Positions 1-9,927 of a stretch of DNA of 64,000 nt are shown here, in pieces. Each line of letters opens with the position of its first letter. Within the stretch, counting starts at the first letter, position 1. Source of the DNA: CAWAMR01 sp963783095 (GTDB taxonomy: Bacteria > Planctomycetota > Planctomycetia > Gemmatales > Gemmataceae). The notes below the pieces were generated by a model. That model was not told the origin of the DNA. It saw nothing but the letters and a program-made list of their open reading frames with translations, and searched no databases. Made by a program: the position numbers and the translations under genes. The stretch spans positions 434,001 to 498,000 of the forward strand of contig CAWAMR010000008.1 of NCBI GenBank assembly GCA_963783095.1, given 5' to 3'.

Positions 1-2
1 CG

Positions 3-555
3 GTGCCGATCATCGGCACAGGAAAGGACAAACGGCCGATCGGATCGGACGGCAAAGCTTTGCTTAGTTGGCGGGTCGCGATGCTGCCATTCGTTGAAGG
101 ATCTGGCCTATATTCCGAGTTCAATCATGATGAACCCTGGAACAGCGAACATAACAAGAAGCTCATCGGTGCACATGCCAAGGGTATTCCAATCGTTCGA
201 CGAGTCGACGAATGCGGAAGGGCTGACCTATTATCAGATGGTGGTTGGTCCCAGCGCTATCCGTCCGGGGCTGAAATCCAAAGAAATTCCCGACGGGGCC
301 ATCAATACTATTGGCCTTGTCGAAGCCGCCGAACCGGTGATCTGGACCAAACCGGACGACATCTCCATTTCCGGCAAAGAGATGCCGAAGGATCTCAAGA
401 AGAAATTTGGTGGTATGTTCCCTGACGGCTTCCATATTATTACCTGGGGCTTTGAATCACGCTGGATCAACAGCAAGAATATTAGCGACAAAACATTGTG
501 GAATGCCATCCGTCCCGATGACGGTGAGCCACTCGGTTCCGATTGGAACAAGTAA
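3..555 (+). CDS. DUF1559-type (pseudopilin-like) protein, 5' partial and frameshifted
   Basis: This is the C-terminal half of a DUF1559 protein, a planctomycete family usually carrying an N-terminal pilin-like methylation motif that lies before this window. The first frame shows the family motif LSWRVAMLPFVEGSGLYSEF followed by DEPWNSEHNK. The second frame continues with MPRVFQ and ends IRPDDGEPLGSDW, typical of the family C-terminus. The frame changes at about 170-176 and needs one base removed there (the GG of cggtgcac is a candidate). The role is unknown; the family is thought to be envelope-associated. The family call is good. Whether the break is real cannot be told from sequence. Confidence 0.75.
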   Translation, partial: CRSSAQERTNGRSDRTAKLCLVGGSRCCHSLKDLAYIPSSIMMNPGTANITRSSSVHMPRVFQSFDESTNAEGLTYYQMVVGPSAIRPGLKSKEIPDGAINTIGLVEAAEPVIWTKPDDISISGKEMPKDLKKKFGGMFPDGFHIITWGFESRWINSKNISDKTLWNAIRPDDGEPLGSDWNK

Positions 556-688
556 TCACTTGGTTGGTTCAATCCGTTCCAGCCTTGACCCATCGGTTTT
601 CACAACTTAGCATTATGATAATTCTTCTTTGAGCGTTTCTCACTCCACACACCTGCTCCCCTCGCCCTTTTCCCATCAGAGATTCCCC

Positions 689-3600
689 ATGCTGCTCAAA
701 CGATCCTCTTGGCTGGCAGTGCTCGGAACATTCGTATTTTCAGCAAGTGGATTCGCCGAAGATCCCGGCATCGAGTTTTTCGAGAAGAAGATCCGCCCGA
801 TCTTCGTCGAGAATTGTTATGAGTGCCACGCTACGAGTTCAAAGAAAGTTCGGGGCGGCCTGCTGCTCGACAGTCGGCCTGCCATTCTCAAAGGCGGGGT
901 GACCGGTCCTGCCCTGGAGCTGGGACATCCGGAAAAGAGTCTGCTCATTAAGGCCGTTCACTTCGACCGCGAAGATACAAAAATGCCGCCCAAGGGCAAA
1001 CTCCCGGCAGCGCTGATCGCCGATCTGGAAGCTTGGGTGAAAATGGGTGCGCCCGATCCCCGCGACCGGCCCACCCAAATCAAGCCGATTCCAGCCTGGG
1101 AAGAGGTTGTTGCCCAGCGAAGAAACTGGTGGAGCCTGCAACCGGTGCAAAAGCCGGCACTTCCCGTGATACGGGAGACGTCGCAGTCGATCGCTCCCAT
1201 CGACCGCTTTATTCTCGCGAAACTGCAGGAGAAAAACCTCAAACTTGCCGCGCCCGCTGCACCCACTACCTTGATCCGCCGACTATCTCTGACTCTCACC
1301 GGACTGCCGACCACACCATCTGAAATCTCCGCCTTCGAGAAATCCGTCCAGGTGAAGGGCCACGATGTCGCAGTGCGCGAACTGGCCGATCAGTTGCTCG
1401 CATCGCCGCATTTCGGCGAACGCTGGGCGCGACACTGGATGGATGTCGTCCGTTTTTCCGAAACGCACGGAAATGAATGGAACTACGAGGTACACCACGC
1501 CTGGCGCTATCGCGATTATCTCATCCGCGCCTTCAATCAGGATGTTCCTTACGATCAGTTCATTCGCGAGCACCTCGCGGGCGATCTTCTCAGGGAGCCT
1601 CGCTGGAACAAGTCGGAAAAGTTCAACGAGTCGCTCATCGGCACTGCTTTCTGGCGTTTCGGGGAAGTCAATCACGACGATTGCATCTCGCTCCCGCAGA
1701 TCGGCTACGACCTTGCCGACAATCAAATCGACACCATGACCAAGGCATTTCAGGCCATGACGGTTGCCTGTGCCCGCTGTCACGATCATAAGCTCGACGC
1801 CGTTTCGATGCGCGATTATTACGGTCTTCTCGGAGTGTTGCGAAGTTCCCGTTTCGTCGCTCACACCATTGATGCACCGGAATGCAATGCGGAAATCCTT
1901 GACCAGATGCGCGAAGTGAAGAAGTCGATGCGGGCGGAACTTGCCGATATTTGGCTGCGCCAACTCGATGCCAAGGCAATCGAAAAATGGCTTTCCGAAA
2001 AGACCGAAGGCAAATGGGCGGATGACGATCCTCTTTCTGTGTGGAAGCAAATTGCGACGATTCAGAAGAATGAGAAGCTCGCTTTCCAGGCCGCAGCAAA
2101 AAAAGCAACGGATACATTGGCCCGTGAAACTCAAGCGACAAAGGCTCACGAAAAAGATTATCTCATACTTGCCGATTTTCGAAACGGAACCTGGCCGAAC
2201 TGGCAAGTCGGCGGACAAGGTTTGCGTGGTGTGCCGGGGAAAGCGGGCGATTTTGTCGTGGCGGCCGACGGCGAGAAGACCGTGGATAGACTATTGCCGG
2301 CGGGCGCATTCACGCATAACCTCTCGGCCAAACTGAATGGAACTCTGCGTTCGCCGCCGCTGACCGACGAGTTGACTCAGCGGAAAAAATTTATCAGCTT
2401 TCGCGTCATGGGCAAGACCTCCAGCGCTGTTCGGCTCGTCTCGAACAACTGTCAACTCAACTACACGAACTACAAGGCTCTCACTTCCGACGATTGGAAG
2501 TGGATGACGTTCAAGTTGCCCCAGGAGCGCGACTCATTGAATGTATACGCGGAGTCGATGACGAAATTCGACAACCCGAAATTCCCCGATCAACTGGGAA
2601 CTCTCGGCGGCGACACCAAGAATGACCGCGTTCCCTGGGAACAAGCGGCCAGGGATCCACGTTCCTATTTCGGAATCTCGCTGGTCGTAGTCCACGATGA
2701 CCCCGCACCGCCAAAAGTGGATCGAAGCGCACTGGGCGAGATCTTCAAGGGCGACGCCGTCTCATCACCGGCAGATCTGGCAAACCGCTATGCAAAACGC
2801 CTCGAAACAGCTCTGAAAGCCTGGCAGAAGAACGAAGCTACTGATGCAGATGTGAACTGGCTGGACTCCTTTCTCCACCACGGCTATTTGATGAATAAGC
2901 CGACGCAATCAGCCCGGCTGGCAGAGTTGTTGAAGCAATATCGCGAACTGGAAGCAAGAATTCAGTTACCCAGAATTGTTCCCGGAATCGCCGAGAGCGG
3001 TCGGGAATTTTCGCAGGCCGTCTTCACTCGTGGAGATTGCACGAAACCGGGGCCTCGGGTAGACCACAGTTTTGTGGCAGCTGTCTCTCCAAAGCCGTTT
3101 GCTGCCGGCGGCAGCGGTCGACTGCAACTGGCCAATCGCATTGCAACCACCGACAACCCGCTGACTGCACGAGTGATGGTCAATCGCATCTGGCATCACT
3201 TGTTCGGCTCCGGGATCGTGCGAACGACGGACGATTTTGGTCATGTCGGCGATCTCCCATCGCATCCCGAACTGCTCGATTACCTGGCCCAGCGATTCGT
3301 TGCCGAGGGCTGGTCGATCAAGCGTCTCATCCGCGAAATCGTGCTCACGCGCACCTTCCAGGCTGTGTACCAGCCCAGCGATCTGGCCCGACAGGTAGAT
3401 CCGGAAAATCGTCTGCTGCAACACTATCCCGCGCGTCGCATGGAAGCCGAGGCGATCCGCGATGCGTTGCTCTTTGCTTCCGGCCGGCTCGACCGCACTT
3501 TGTACGGGATGAGCGTCCCGGCTTACCGCGAGAAGGACGATGAATATCATCGCCTGTTTCGGGGGCCTCTCGATGGTCATGGTCGAAGGAGCCTGTATAT

Positions 3601-3991
3601 CAAGACGACCCTCATGGAAGCTCCGGCTTTCCTGGAATCCTTCAATTTACCTGGTGCGAAAGTAACCCAGGGCCGGCGCGATGCGACGAATGTGCCGGCG
3701 CAGGCACTGGCCATGCTCAACGATCCACTGGTCCGCGATCAAGCAGCCTTCTGGGGCAAACGGCTGGTGGAGCGGAAAAATGACACGGTTGATGGGCGCG
3801 TAACGAGCATGTTTGTGACAGCGCTCTCCAGAGAGCCAACCGCCGAAGAGAAAACCCGGTTCATTCGCTTCGTGGATCAGCTCGCCGATCTGCATCGCAT
3901 TTCACGCGCGGAAATCATGCAGAGCCAGGCTATATGGAGCGATTTGGCTCATACAATGTTCAACCTTCAGGAATTCATTGCGATACCTTAA
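689..3991 (+). CDS. PSCyt1 / DUF1549 / DUF1553 cytochrome-type secreted protein
   Basis: This is a 1,101-residue planctomycete-specific protein. It has a signal peptide (MLLKRSSWLAVLGTF..., cleavage near GFA), an N-terminal PSCyt1 domain with a c-type haem motif (CYECH, about residue 42), then DUF1549 with a second CxxCH (CARCH) in the middle, and DUF1553 at the C-terminus (PSHPELLDYLA, RRMEAEAIRDA, VPAQALAMLND). A TTG 60 bases upstream is in frame, but the ATG at 689 gives the proper signal peptide. It is followed about 100 bases later by a DUF1501 gene, the usual partner. Such pairs are thought to act in the periplasm, perhaps in breakdown of complex substrates; the reaction is not established. 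The reading frame is intact over 3.3 kb. Confidence 0.9.
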   Translation: MLLKRSSWLAVLGTFVFSASGFAEDPGIEFFEKKIRPIFVENCYECHATSSKKVRGGLLLDSRPAILKGGVTGPALELGHPEKSLLIKAVHFDREDTKMPPKGKLPAALIADLEAWVKMGAPDPRDRPTQIKPIPAWEEVVAQRRNWWSLQPVQKPALPVIRETSQSIAPIDRFILAKLQEKNLKLAAPAAPTTLIRRLSLTLTGLPTTPSEISAFEKSVQVKGHDVAVRELADQLLASPHFGERWARHWMDVVRFSETHGNEWNYEVHHAWRYRDYLIRAFNQDVPYDQFIREHLAGDLLREPRWNKSEKFNESLIGTAFWRFGEVNHDDCISLPQIGYDLADNQIDTMTKAFQAMTVACARCHDHKLDAVSMRDYYGLLGVLRSSRFVAHTIDAPECNAEILDQMREVKKSMRAELADIWLRQLDAKAIEKWLSEKTEGKWADDDPLSVWKQIATIQKNEKLAFQAAAKKATDTLARETQATKAHEKDYLILADFRNGTWPNWQVGGQGLRGVPGKAGDFVVAADGEKTVDRLLPAGAFTHNLSAKLNGTLRSPPLTDELTQRKKFISFRVMGKTSSAVRLVSNNCQLNYTNYKALTSDDWKWMTFKLPQERDSLNVYAESMTKFDNPKFPDQLGTLGGDTKNDRVPWEQAARDPRSYFGISLVVVHDDPAPPKVDRSALGEIFKGDAVSSPADLANRYAKRLETALKAWQKNEATDADVNWLDSFLHHGYLMNKPTQSARLAELLKQYRELEARIQLPRIVPGIAESGREFSQAVFTRGDCTKPGPRVDHSFVAAVSPKPFAAGGSGRLQLANRIATTDNPLTARVMVNRIWHHLFGSGIVRTTDDFGHVGDLPSHPELLDYLAQRFVAEGWSIKRLIREIVLTRTFQAVYQPSDLARQVDPENRLLQHYPARRMEAEAIRDALLFASGRLDRTLYGMSVPAYREKDDEYHRLFRGPLDGHGRRSLYIKTTLMEAPAFLESFNLPGAKVTQGRRDATNVPAQALAMLNDPLVRDQAAFWGKRLVERKNDTVDGRVTSMFVTALSREPTAEEKTRFIRFVDQLADLHRISRAEIMQSQAIWSDLAHTMFNLQEFIAIP

Positions 3992-4070
3992 GAGTTCCAA
4001 GTTCCAGGTTCCAAGTTCCAAGTTAAAAACCCAATGTCTCTAACTTGGAACCTGGAATTTGGAACTCCTG
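3992..4070. repeat. GTTCCAA heptad hairpin
   Basis: Heptads close to GTTCCAA/GTTCCAG run from 3993 to about 4024. A near-complementary run (AACTTGGAACCTGGAATTTGGAACT) follows at 4040-4065, so the RNA or DNA can fold into a stem of about 25 bp. It sits between the stop codon of the PSCyt1 gene and the DUF1501 start. The same heptad returns as long inverted arms at 32852-33233. It could act as a transcript-stabilising hairpin or be a dispersed repeat. Confidence 0.75.
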
Positions 4071-4091
4071 AAGGAGATGGAGACAGATACA

Positions 4092-5504
4092 ATGCGATCG
4101 CTATCCAACAGAATCCTACAATTCCCACTTTCGCGTCGCGATCTATTGCGAAATTCCGCGCAGGGTTTCGGCTGGCTGGCATTGTGCGACCTGCTTTCCA
4201 ACGACAGCAGAGCGGCGACGGAAACCAGTCCGAAACCGCACTTCAAGCCGCGCGCCAAGAATGTCATTTTCTGCTTCATGGATGGCGGCGTCTCCCACGT
4301 TGACAGCTTCGACCCCAAGCCCGAACTCGATAAACGCGACGGCCAGGCTTTTCTCGACTCGCGCAACCCGACCGCGGCCGGCAGCCGAAAGTGGCTCAAA
4401 AGCCCTTGGAAGTTCCAAAAGCGCGGCAAGTCGGGCATGCCGATCAGCGATCTGTTTCCGCATATCGCCAGCTGTGCCGATGACATTGCTGTGATCCGTT
4501 CGATGAAGGCCGATTTGCCGATTCACAGCACCGGCGTGTTGTTTTTGCACACTGGCTCAAACAACGCCGGCCGACCCAGCATCGGCTCCTGGGCCAGTTA
4601 TGGGCTGGGAAGCGCCAATCGCAATCTTCCTGGCTTCGTCGTCTTGAGTTTTGGCGTTGTGCCTTGCGGCGGGCTGGAAAATTACTCTAACGGCTTTCTC
4701 CCAGCCAACTATCAAGCGACGATGTTCAAGGTCGAAGGCGTACCGATTGCCAATCTCAAGCCGAATGATGCCGATGCCATCCAGCAGGTCAAGCTGGAAC
4801 TGCTCAAGGGCCAGAACCGCGATTTTGCCGGCACAGTGGACGGCAACGGCGGCATGAGCGCGGCGATCCGCAATTACGAACTGGCCTACAAAATGCAATC
4901 GCTGGTCCCGGACCTCCTCGATCTTCGCAAGGAAACTGATGCGGTCCAGAAACTCTACGGGATCGACTCCCCCATCCCGACCAGAAGACAGTACGGCATC
5001 CAGTGCCTCCGCGCCCGCCGGCTCGTCGAAGCGGGTGTCCGTTTCGTCGAGATCAACTGTCCTCCCGGCCTTTCCAACGGCACGTGGGATCAGCATGGAG
5101 ACTTGAGAAAGGGCCATGCCAAAAATGCAATGGATACCGATCAGGCGATCGCCGCACTCATCAAGGACTTGAAACAGCGCGGAATGCTTGACGAAACGCT
5201 GATTCTCTGGGCAGGGGAATTTGGCCGCACTCCCCATTCTGCCGGCACGGATGGTCGAGATCATCATCCCGAAGGCTTTAGCATCTGGTTGGCCGGCGGC
5301 GGCATCAAGGGCGGGACCGTCTATGGAGCCACCGATGAGATGGGCATCCATGCGGTGGAAGGCATCTGCGACATGCACGACTTACACGCAACGATTCTGC
5401 ACCTGCTTGGGCTCGATCACGAGAAGTTGACCTACCGATTCGGCGGGCGGGATTATCGTCTCACCGACGTGCACGGGCAGGTCATACGGGCGGTCGTCTC
5501 ATAG
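4092..5504 (+). CDS. DUF1501 (sulfatase-like, Tat-type) protein
   Basis: This DUF1501 protein of about 470 residues has an alkaline-phosphatase/sulfatase-like fold by family knowledge. The N-terminus shows a twin-arginine-like motif (SRRDLLR) and hydrophobic stretch, suggesting Tat export. Family motifs seen are FMDGGVSHVDSFDPKP, WASYGLGS, WDQHGD, WAGEFGRTP and a C-terminal LLGLDHEKLTYRFGGRDYRL. ATG 4092 is chosen because GGAG lies nine bases upstream; an in-frame ATG exists at 4077. It is the downstream partner of the PSCyt1 gene on the same strand and probably co-transcribed across the heptad hairpin. The enzymatic activity is not known. Confidence 0.88.
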   Translation: MRSLSNRILQFPLSRRDLLRNSAQGFGWLALCDLLSNDSRAATETSPKPHFKPRAKNVIFCFMDGGVSHVDSFDPKPELDKRDGQAFLDSRNPTAAGSRKWLKSPWKFQKRGKSGMPISDLFPHIASCADDIAVIRSMKADLPIHSTGVLFLHTGSNNAGRPSIGSWASYGLGSANRNLPGFVVLSFGVVPCGGLENYSNGFLPANYQATMFKVEGVPIANLKPNDADAIQQVKLELLKGQNRDFAGTVDGNGGMSAAIRNYELAYKMQSLVPDLLDLRKETDAVQKLYGIDSPIPTRRQYGIQCLRARRLVEAGVRFVEINCPPGLSNGTWDQHGDLRKGHAKNAMDTDQAIAALIKDLKQRGMLDETLILWAGEFGRTPHSAGTDGRDHHPEGFSIWLAGGGIKGGTVYGATDEMGIHAVEGICDMHDLHATILHLLGLDHEKLTYRFGGRDYRLTDVHGQVIRAVVS

Positions 5505-5631
5505 GCTTCGATTCTCAGGTTTTGCGCCTGGATGTAGTTCGCTCAATGGACCGAACGCGGATGAGCATCCTGGACAAACAAGGGTATATTTCCGAACATA
5601 TTCCCAATTGCCGTTTTAGAGGACCGACAAA

Positions 5632-6052
5632 ATGGGAAGAGTTACTACCGAAGTGACGATCGAAAACCTCGCCGATCTTGTTGCAGTGCGGAAAGGTCAA
5701 ATGACAGCAGACCAGGTTCGTCGAATCACTGTCTCCGATGCACTGGTGGATACAGGTGCAACGGGCTTCGCTATGCCGACGAATCTGTTGAAACAGTTGG
5801 GACTGACGAAGATATCGGAGCCGCCGGGCTCGATCGACTGCGGGATCAATCCAAGTCAATATTTTCGAGTCAATTCGGCTAACGATCATGGGACGTGATA
5901 TGCCCATCGACCCGATGGAAATTCCCGATGGATCACCTGTTCTTGTCGGCCAAATCCCTCTGGAAATGTTTGATCTCGTTATCGACATGCAAAAGCAACG
6001 ACTCATCGGCAACCCCGCGCACGGTGGCGAGCAAATGCTGGAACTATATTGA
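5632..6052 (+). CDS. Clan AA (retropepsin-like) aspartic protease, frameshifted
   Basis: This small single-domain aspartic protease of about 139 residues carries the catalytic motif VDTGATGFAMP. The first frame runs MGRVTTEVTIENL to LLKQLGLTK. From about 5810 the family sequence continues in another frame (RSRRARSTAG, then RLTIMGRDMPIDPMEIPD) and ends IGNPAHGGEQMLELY at 6052, the usual C-terminus of this planctomycete family. One base removed from the AA near 5809-5812 restores the whole protein. Without that, the first frame stops at 5898. The family forms dimers like viral retropepsins; substrates are unknown. Confidence 0.8.
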
Positions 6053-6270
6053 ATCCCGGTGAAACTCATCTGGTTTATTCCACTATTTGAACAGGTCGCC
6101 CAGAATGCTCGTTGCCTGCTATGCGCAATTATCTATTTGAGCACCGCAACTCCATCAGCGAATACGGTTAATGGATGGACCGAAGACCGACGACGGCTCC
6201 CTTATTTCAGCACCGATCATAATCGCTCGTGACATCGCTTACGATTCAGACTTGGAAAACGAAAGATCGC

Positions 6271-7335
6271 ATGAAAGTTCAGCACGATCGGCTGCAAGAA
6301 CTGGTTTCCGCCATTTTCCGCTCGGCAGGCTGCGAACCGGTAGAGGCCGAGCGCATTGCCGCTCATCTGGTTGAAGCCAATCTGGTTGGTCACGATTCGC
6401 ATGGCGCGGTTCGTACCGTTCCCTACGTGCAGTGGTTGAAGGCGGGGAAAGTCCAGGCGGGCCGGCGAATTCGGGTTATCTTTGAAAACGAGGCCATCTT
6501 GATCGTTGACGGCGAGTTTGGTTTCGGACAGACGATCGCTGAACAAGTAGTGAATCTCGGCATCGCCAAATGTTCCCGGCATGGCGTCGCCGTGATTGCT
6601 CTGCGAAATTCGGGACACCTTGGCCGAATCGGTGCCTGGCCCCTACAGGCCGCCCGAGCAGGAAAGTTGTCGATCCACTTCGTCAACACCACGGGGGCCG
6701 GGATTCTGGTGACGCCATTCGGCGGGATCAATCGTCGCTTATCTGCCAATCCCATCGCGGCCGGGATTCCCATCGCGGGCCAGGCTCCAATGATTCTCGA
6801 TATGTCGGCGTGCACGATCGCGGAAGGCAAGATCCGAATTGCCATGAACAAAGGAATCAATGTTCCCGAAAATTGCATCGTTGATTCACTCGGCCGGCCC
6901 ACGACCGATCCGCGCGAGTTCTACGCCGATCCTCCCGGGGCGATCCTGCCGATCGCCGGCCACAAAGGCTATGGTTTGGCGGTTCTTGGCGAGGTTCTGG
7001 CCGGAGCACTCACCGGTGCCGGCTGCAGCAATCCTCAAAACGCCAATCAGCTCGTCAGCGGGATGCTCTCGATCTTTCTGGACCCATCGGTGTTTCAGAC
7101 CGATGTGGCATTCTCTCAAGAGATTCTTCGGTTTATTGATTGGGTAAAAAGCTCGGAGCCGGTCCAGAAGGACGGCAAAATCCTGATGCCGGGTGAAATC
7201 GAGGAACAAACCAGAACCAAGCGTCTGCGGGGTGGAATCGAAATCGATGAGACCAGTTGGTCCCAGATCGTCCAGACCGCGGCGGGGGTTGGTGTCTCAT
7301 CGCACCGTATCGACGAGATCATGTCGGGAAATTAG
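6271..7335 (+). CDS. Ldh family NAD(P)-dependent oxidoreductase (malate/L-lactate dehydrogenase type)
   Basis: This intact 354-residue protein belongs to the Ldh_2 family (malate/L-lactate/ureidoglycolate/sulfolactate dehydrogenases), unrelated to classical lactate dehydrogenase. Motifs include HLVEANLVGHDSHG near the N-terminus (with the conserved histidine), RNSGHLGRIG around residue 125, and HKGYGLAVLGEVLAGALTG near residue 233. ATG 6271 gives the typical family N-terminus; an upstream in-frame codon at 6229 would add 14 unrelated residues. These enzymes oxidise 2-hydroxy acids with NAD(P)+. The actual substrate cannot be read from the sequence. There is no obvious operon partner. Confidence 0.88.
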   Translation: MKVQHDRLQELVSAIFRSAGCEPVEAERIAAHLVEANLVGHDSHGAVRTVPYVQWLKAGKVQAGRRIRVIFENEAILIVDGEFGFGQTIAEQVVNLGIAKCSRHGVAVIALRNSGHLGRIGAWPLQAARAGKLSIHFVNTTGAGILVTPFGGINRRLSANPIAAGIPIAGQAPMILDMSACTIAEGKIRIAMNKGINVPENCIVDSLGRPTTDPREFYADPPGAILPIAGHKGYGLAVLGEVLAGALTGAGCSNPQNANQLVSGMLSIFLDPSVFQTDVAFSQEILRFIDWVKSSEPVQKDGKILMPGEIEEQTRTKRLRGGIEIDETSWSQIVQTAAGVGVSSHRIDEIMSGN

Positions 7336-7607
7336 GGACTGACAGCGGTACTGTGCGGTGTGCGTCAATTAACGCCGGAAATGTGCGGAATCGACAATCA
7401 TATCGCATTCCTGTTGGCGTCCTGAGCAACTCAAATCGGCAACCATAGCCATTTTTCGGCCTTCAGAACGGTTTTTGGTCCGATCTTCTCGCTTCTCGAT
7501 GCTGTGGCATTGTTCTTGCTTCGTATTTCTCTGAGGCAAGTCGATTACACGAACAATCCGCGAGTCCGGGGTTCTTACCAAGTCGGCTGCCCGTGAGGAG
7601 ATGTAAA

Positions 7608-7841
7608 ATGGATGCCGTAACTTTTGGGTTCGTCGTACTGCCGGCGGTACTGTGTCTCGTTGGCTTTGTGTTTAGCCTGGTCTTCGCCGGAGACATCTTG
7701 CGGTGGCTCTCGGATACGAAAGCTGCCGAGGCCAAAGCGCGTGGCGACAATTCGCCAGAATTTGAGACACACGAACCGCAAGACACATACAGACCACAGC
7801 GCGTTCCGTGTATCAGGGAAAAGGAATTGGTGAGCCGGTAA
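7608..7841 (+). CDS. Small single-span membrane protein, unknown function
   Basis: This is a 77-residue protein. ATG 7608 is preceded by GAGGAG seven bases upstream. Residues 5-30 are strongly hydrophobic (FGFVVLPAVLCLVGFVFSLVF), followed by a charged, disorder-like tail rich in E, K, R and P. I recognise no family. It faces a second small membrane-protein gene at 7972-8211 across a perfect-looking palindrome, which supports both as real genes. Confidence rests on the ribosome binding site and the membrane segment. Confidence 0.6.
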   Translation: MDAVTFGFVVLPAVLCLVGFVFSLVFAGDILRWLSDTKAAEAKARGDNSPEFETHEPQDTYRPQRVPCIREKELVSR

Positions 7842-7882
7842 TTCTTCCAAGGAGAAGTGAGTTGTAAACGTGGCGAGCCGAT

Positions 7883-7948
7883 CAATGTCAGTCGTCTTGG
7901 AAGTATCGAAATAGCGTGATTTCGATATTCACCAGACGGCTGACATTG
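7883..7948. terminator. Palindrome between convergent genes (bidirectional terminator candidate)
   Basis: A 30-base arm (7883-7912) and its near-complement (7919-7948) are separated by a six-base loop. About 25 of 30 positions pair. It lies 41 bases after the stop at 7841 and 23 bases before the stop of the minus-strand gene at 7972, the position expected of a shared transcription terminator. There is no strong U-run, so it might instead be an intergenic repeat. Confidence 0.6.
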
Positions 7949-7971
7949 TTTGACTCGTCGTTTCATAGGAC

Positions 7972-8211
7972 TCAAACGCAAGAAAGTCGGCATTTCAAAA
8001 GCATCACGACCAAAGCGCACATGGCGCAGGCAATGAATCCAAAGATCGTATCCACCACATCGGCAACGGGTTCTCTCAACGAACAGATTTGTATCCAGGC
8101 GCAACGGCGAAGGCTCATTTTGCAGCCCCAGGTGAAGATACATCGCTCGATTAGCAAATAGGTTACTAACGCAGCCAAAGAAATGATTGAGAGAATTGGT
8201 AGGATTAACAT
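7972..8211 (-). CDS. Small two-span membrane protein, unknown function
   Basis: This is a 79-residue protein whose ATG at 8211 is preceded by GGAGGG about seven bases upstream. Two hydrophobic segments are seen, residues 2-22 (LILPILSIISLAALVTYLLI) and about 55-76 (DTIFGFIACAMCALVVMLL), joined by a cysteine- and arginine-containing loop. No family is recognised. A longer minus-strand open frame overlaps this region but is low-complexity and arginine/serine-rich, so I prefer this short gene. Confidence 0.5.
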   Translation of the reverse strand: MLILPILSIISLAALVTYLLIERCIFTWGCKMSLRRCAWIQICSLREPVADVVDTIFGFIACAMCALVVMLLKCRLSCV

Positions 8212-8427
8212 GATCTAACCCTCCGGCAAATTTGGGTAAACTGGGTAAATTATAATGCACCTTCGATGCCGGTAGGGAGGGGAATTGTTTGAAGATCAAC
8301 TCTGATGTTGACAAAACAGCCCGCACAATCGAACCTTGATAATCAATTGCAGATACAATTAAATAATTATGGAGTTTTACGAAGGGCTTTTGCCAGTCTG
8401 GAAAGCCTGCGCCACGACAGGAAATCA

Positions 8428-9802
8428 CTAAATCGCATCGGAAGTGCCCATCAGATAGGCGCACAGTTCGATAAAGACATCGGTACAGCGTTCCCGCCAA
8501 CTGGAGTCGTGAAGTTGATTCAAGGAACTCGGTCGAAATACGACCTGGATAAGTAGCCGATTTCCTCGAAGTTGGTCGATCTGGTGCAATTGGAGTTCCA
8601 TCGCCAGAGGACCGTTTCTTCGGCCGAGACCAAACCAGGCGAGCGCACCCCCATTGCTTTTCTTACCGCGCATTCCCGCAAGAGCACCCAGGCGCAGTTT
8701 GATCAACCCGGGTGCGCTTTTCCGTAACCTCACCACCCATGTCGTAGGCAAAACCCCGCAGCTTCATGATGGCGATCGATTCCGGCATCCATGCTTCCAT
8801 CTGAAAACTAAAGGTGGAGGGATCGTGCGCGATCAGAGTCGGGGCTTGGACAATCTCCGCTTCCTCAACAGGCTCTACCATCGGCCCCATTTGATCGATC
8901 GACAGCGCCGTGTCGTAAAGCTCAATCAATTCTCTCGCTGATTGTGGGCGGTCTTCGGGACATTTGGCGAGCGTCTGGAAAACGACCTGTTCAACGCTCG
9001 GCGAAATGAATTCGTCCAGCTCAAGATCGGCGAAACTCGGCGGCATCTCGGTGGCATGGGCCAACATCAAATCCATGCTCGTCGGGCCTAGAAACGGCAG
9101 CCGGCCCGTCAACAATTCGTAGAGAATTACGCCGACACTGTATAAATCGCTGCGATGATCGACCGCCTCACCTCGAACCTGCTCGGGGCATATGTAACCG
9201 GGCGTGCCGACAGCAAAATCAAAATTGGATTCGGTGACTTGCGCCATGCCCGGCTCAGGTTCGATCAGTTTTGCCAGGCCGAAATCCATCACTTTGACCT
9301 TTTCACGCGGCGAATCGTGGTCGACAACCATGAGATTGGATGGTTTCAAATCGCGATGGATCATGCCGAGTTCGTGCGCTGCCTGCAAGACTTCGCATAG
9401 TTGCGTCACGAGTCTGCCAACCCGTCCGGGGGAAAGCCTGCGGTTCTTTTGGAGAAGAACCTCCATATTTACGCCGCGAACATACTCCATGACGATGCAA
9501 GGTCCGGATTGATCGTTAATCGAGGCATCGTAAAGTGTTACAGCGTAAGGATGTTGGAAACGGGCCATCAGGAGGGTTTCCCGTTGGAACCGTTCTCGAA
9601 ATTTGGGATCGGCTGCGATATGATCGTGCATGACCTTGATGACGACCTGTCGGCCAAGATCGAGTTGGCGAGCGAGATAGACCTTGCCCATGCCGCCCTC
9701 ACCCAGCAGACGAACGGCCTCATAACGGCCCAGGAAAATGCGGCCTGTCATGGGGTTTGACCGCCACGTGTCCGGGGTGTGATGCGAGGAGGATGACAGC
9801 AT
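8428..9802 (-). CDS. Ser/Thr protein kinase with C-terminal planctomycete domain, frameshifted
   Basis: This is a Hanks-type kinase. It shows the P-loop GEGGMGKVYLAR, the lysine in VVIKVM, the catalytic loop HRDLKPSNL, the DFG motif (MDFGLAKL) and a CPE in place of APE (GTPGYICPEQ). A C-terminal extension (IMKLRGFAYDMGGEVTE, then ALAWFGLGRR, SSWRERCTDVF, CAYLMGT) is shared with other planctomycete kinases. The frame breaks at 8718-8721, a run of four T on the plus strand; three would restore the reading to 8428. The start is uncertain: ATG 9802 is used, but 9751 and 9867 are possible. It probably phosphorylates cytoplasmic proteins; no transmembrane segment is seen. Confidence 0.85.
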
Positions 9803-9927
9803 GAAATAACTGTAGTTTAGGATCGCGTGGAATGCCAATAACTTCGTAAAAGTTCGCAAATCGGGCATAATAGGCTTATTGCGATCCAGCGGCTCAAAAA
9901 TGCGGCCCCAATCGAAAGCTCCCGAAG

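Noticed and set aside
1283..2218. Minus-strand open frame opposite the PSCyt1 gene
   Set aside because: Shadow of a strongly conserved gene with haem motifs.
7463..8500. Long minus-strand open frame (345 codons)
   Set aside because: Composition is arginine/serine/leucine rich with no domain logic, and it covers two better-supported small genes and a palindrome. Treated as chance.
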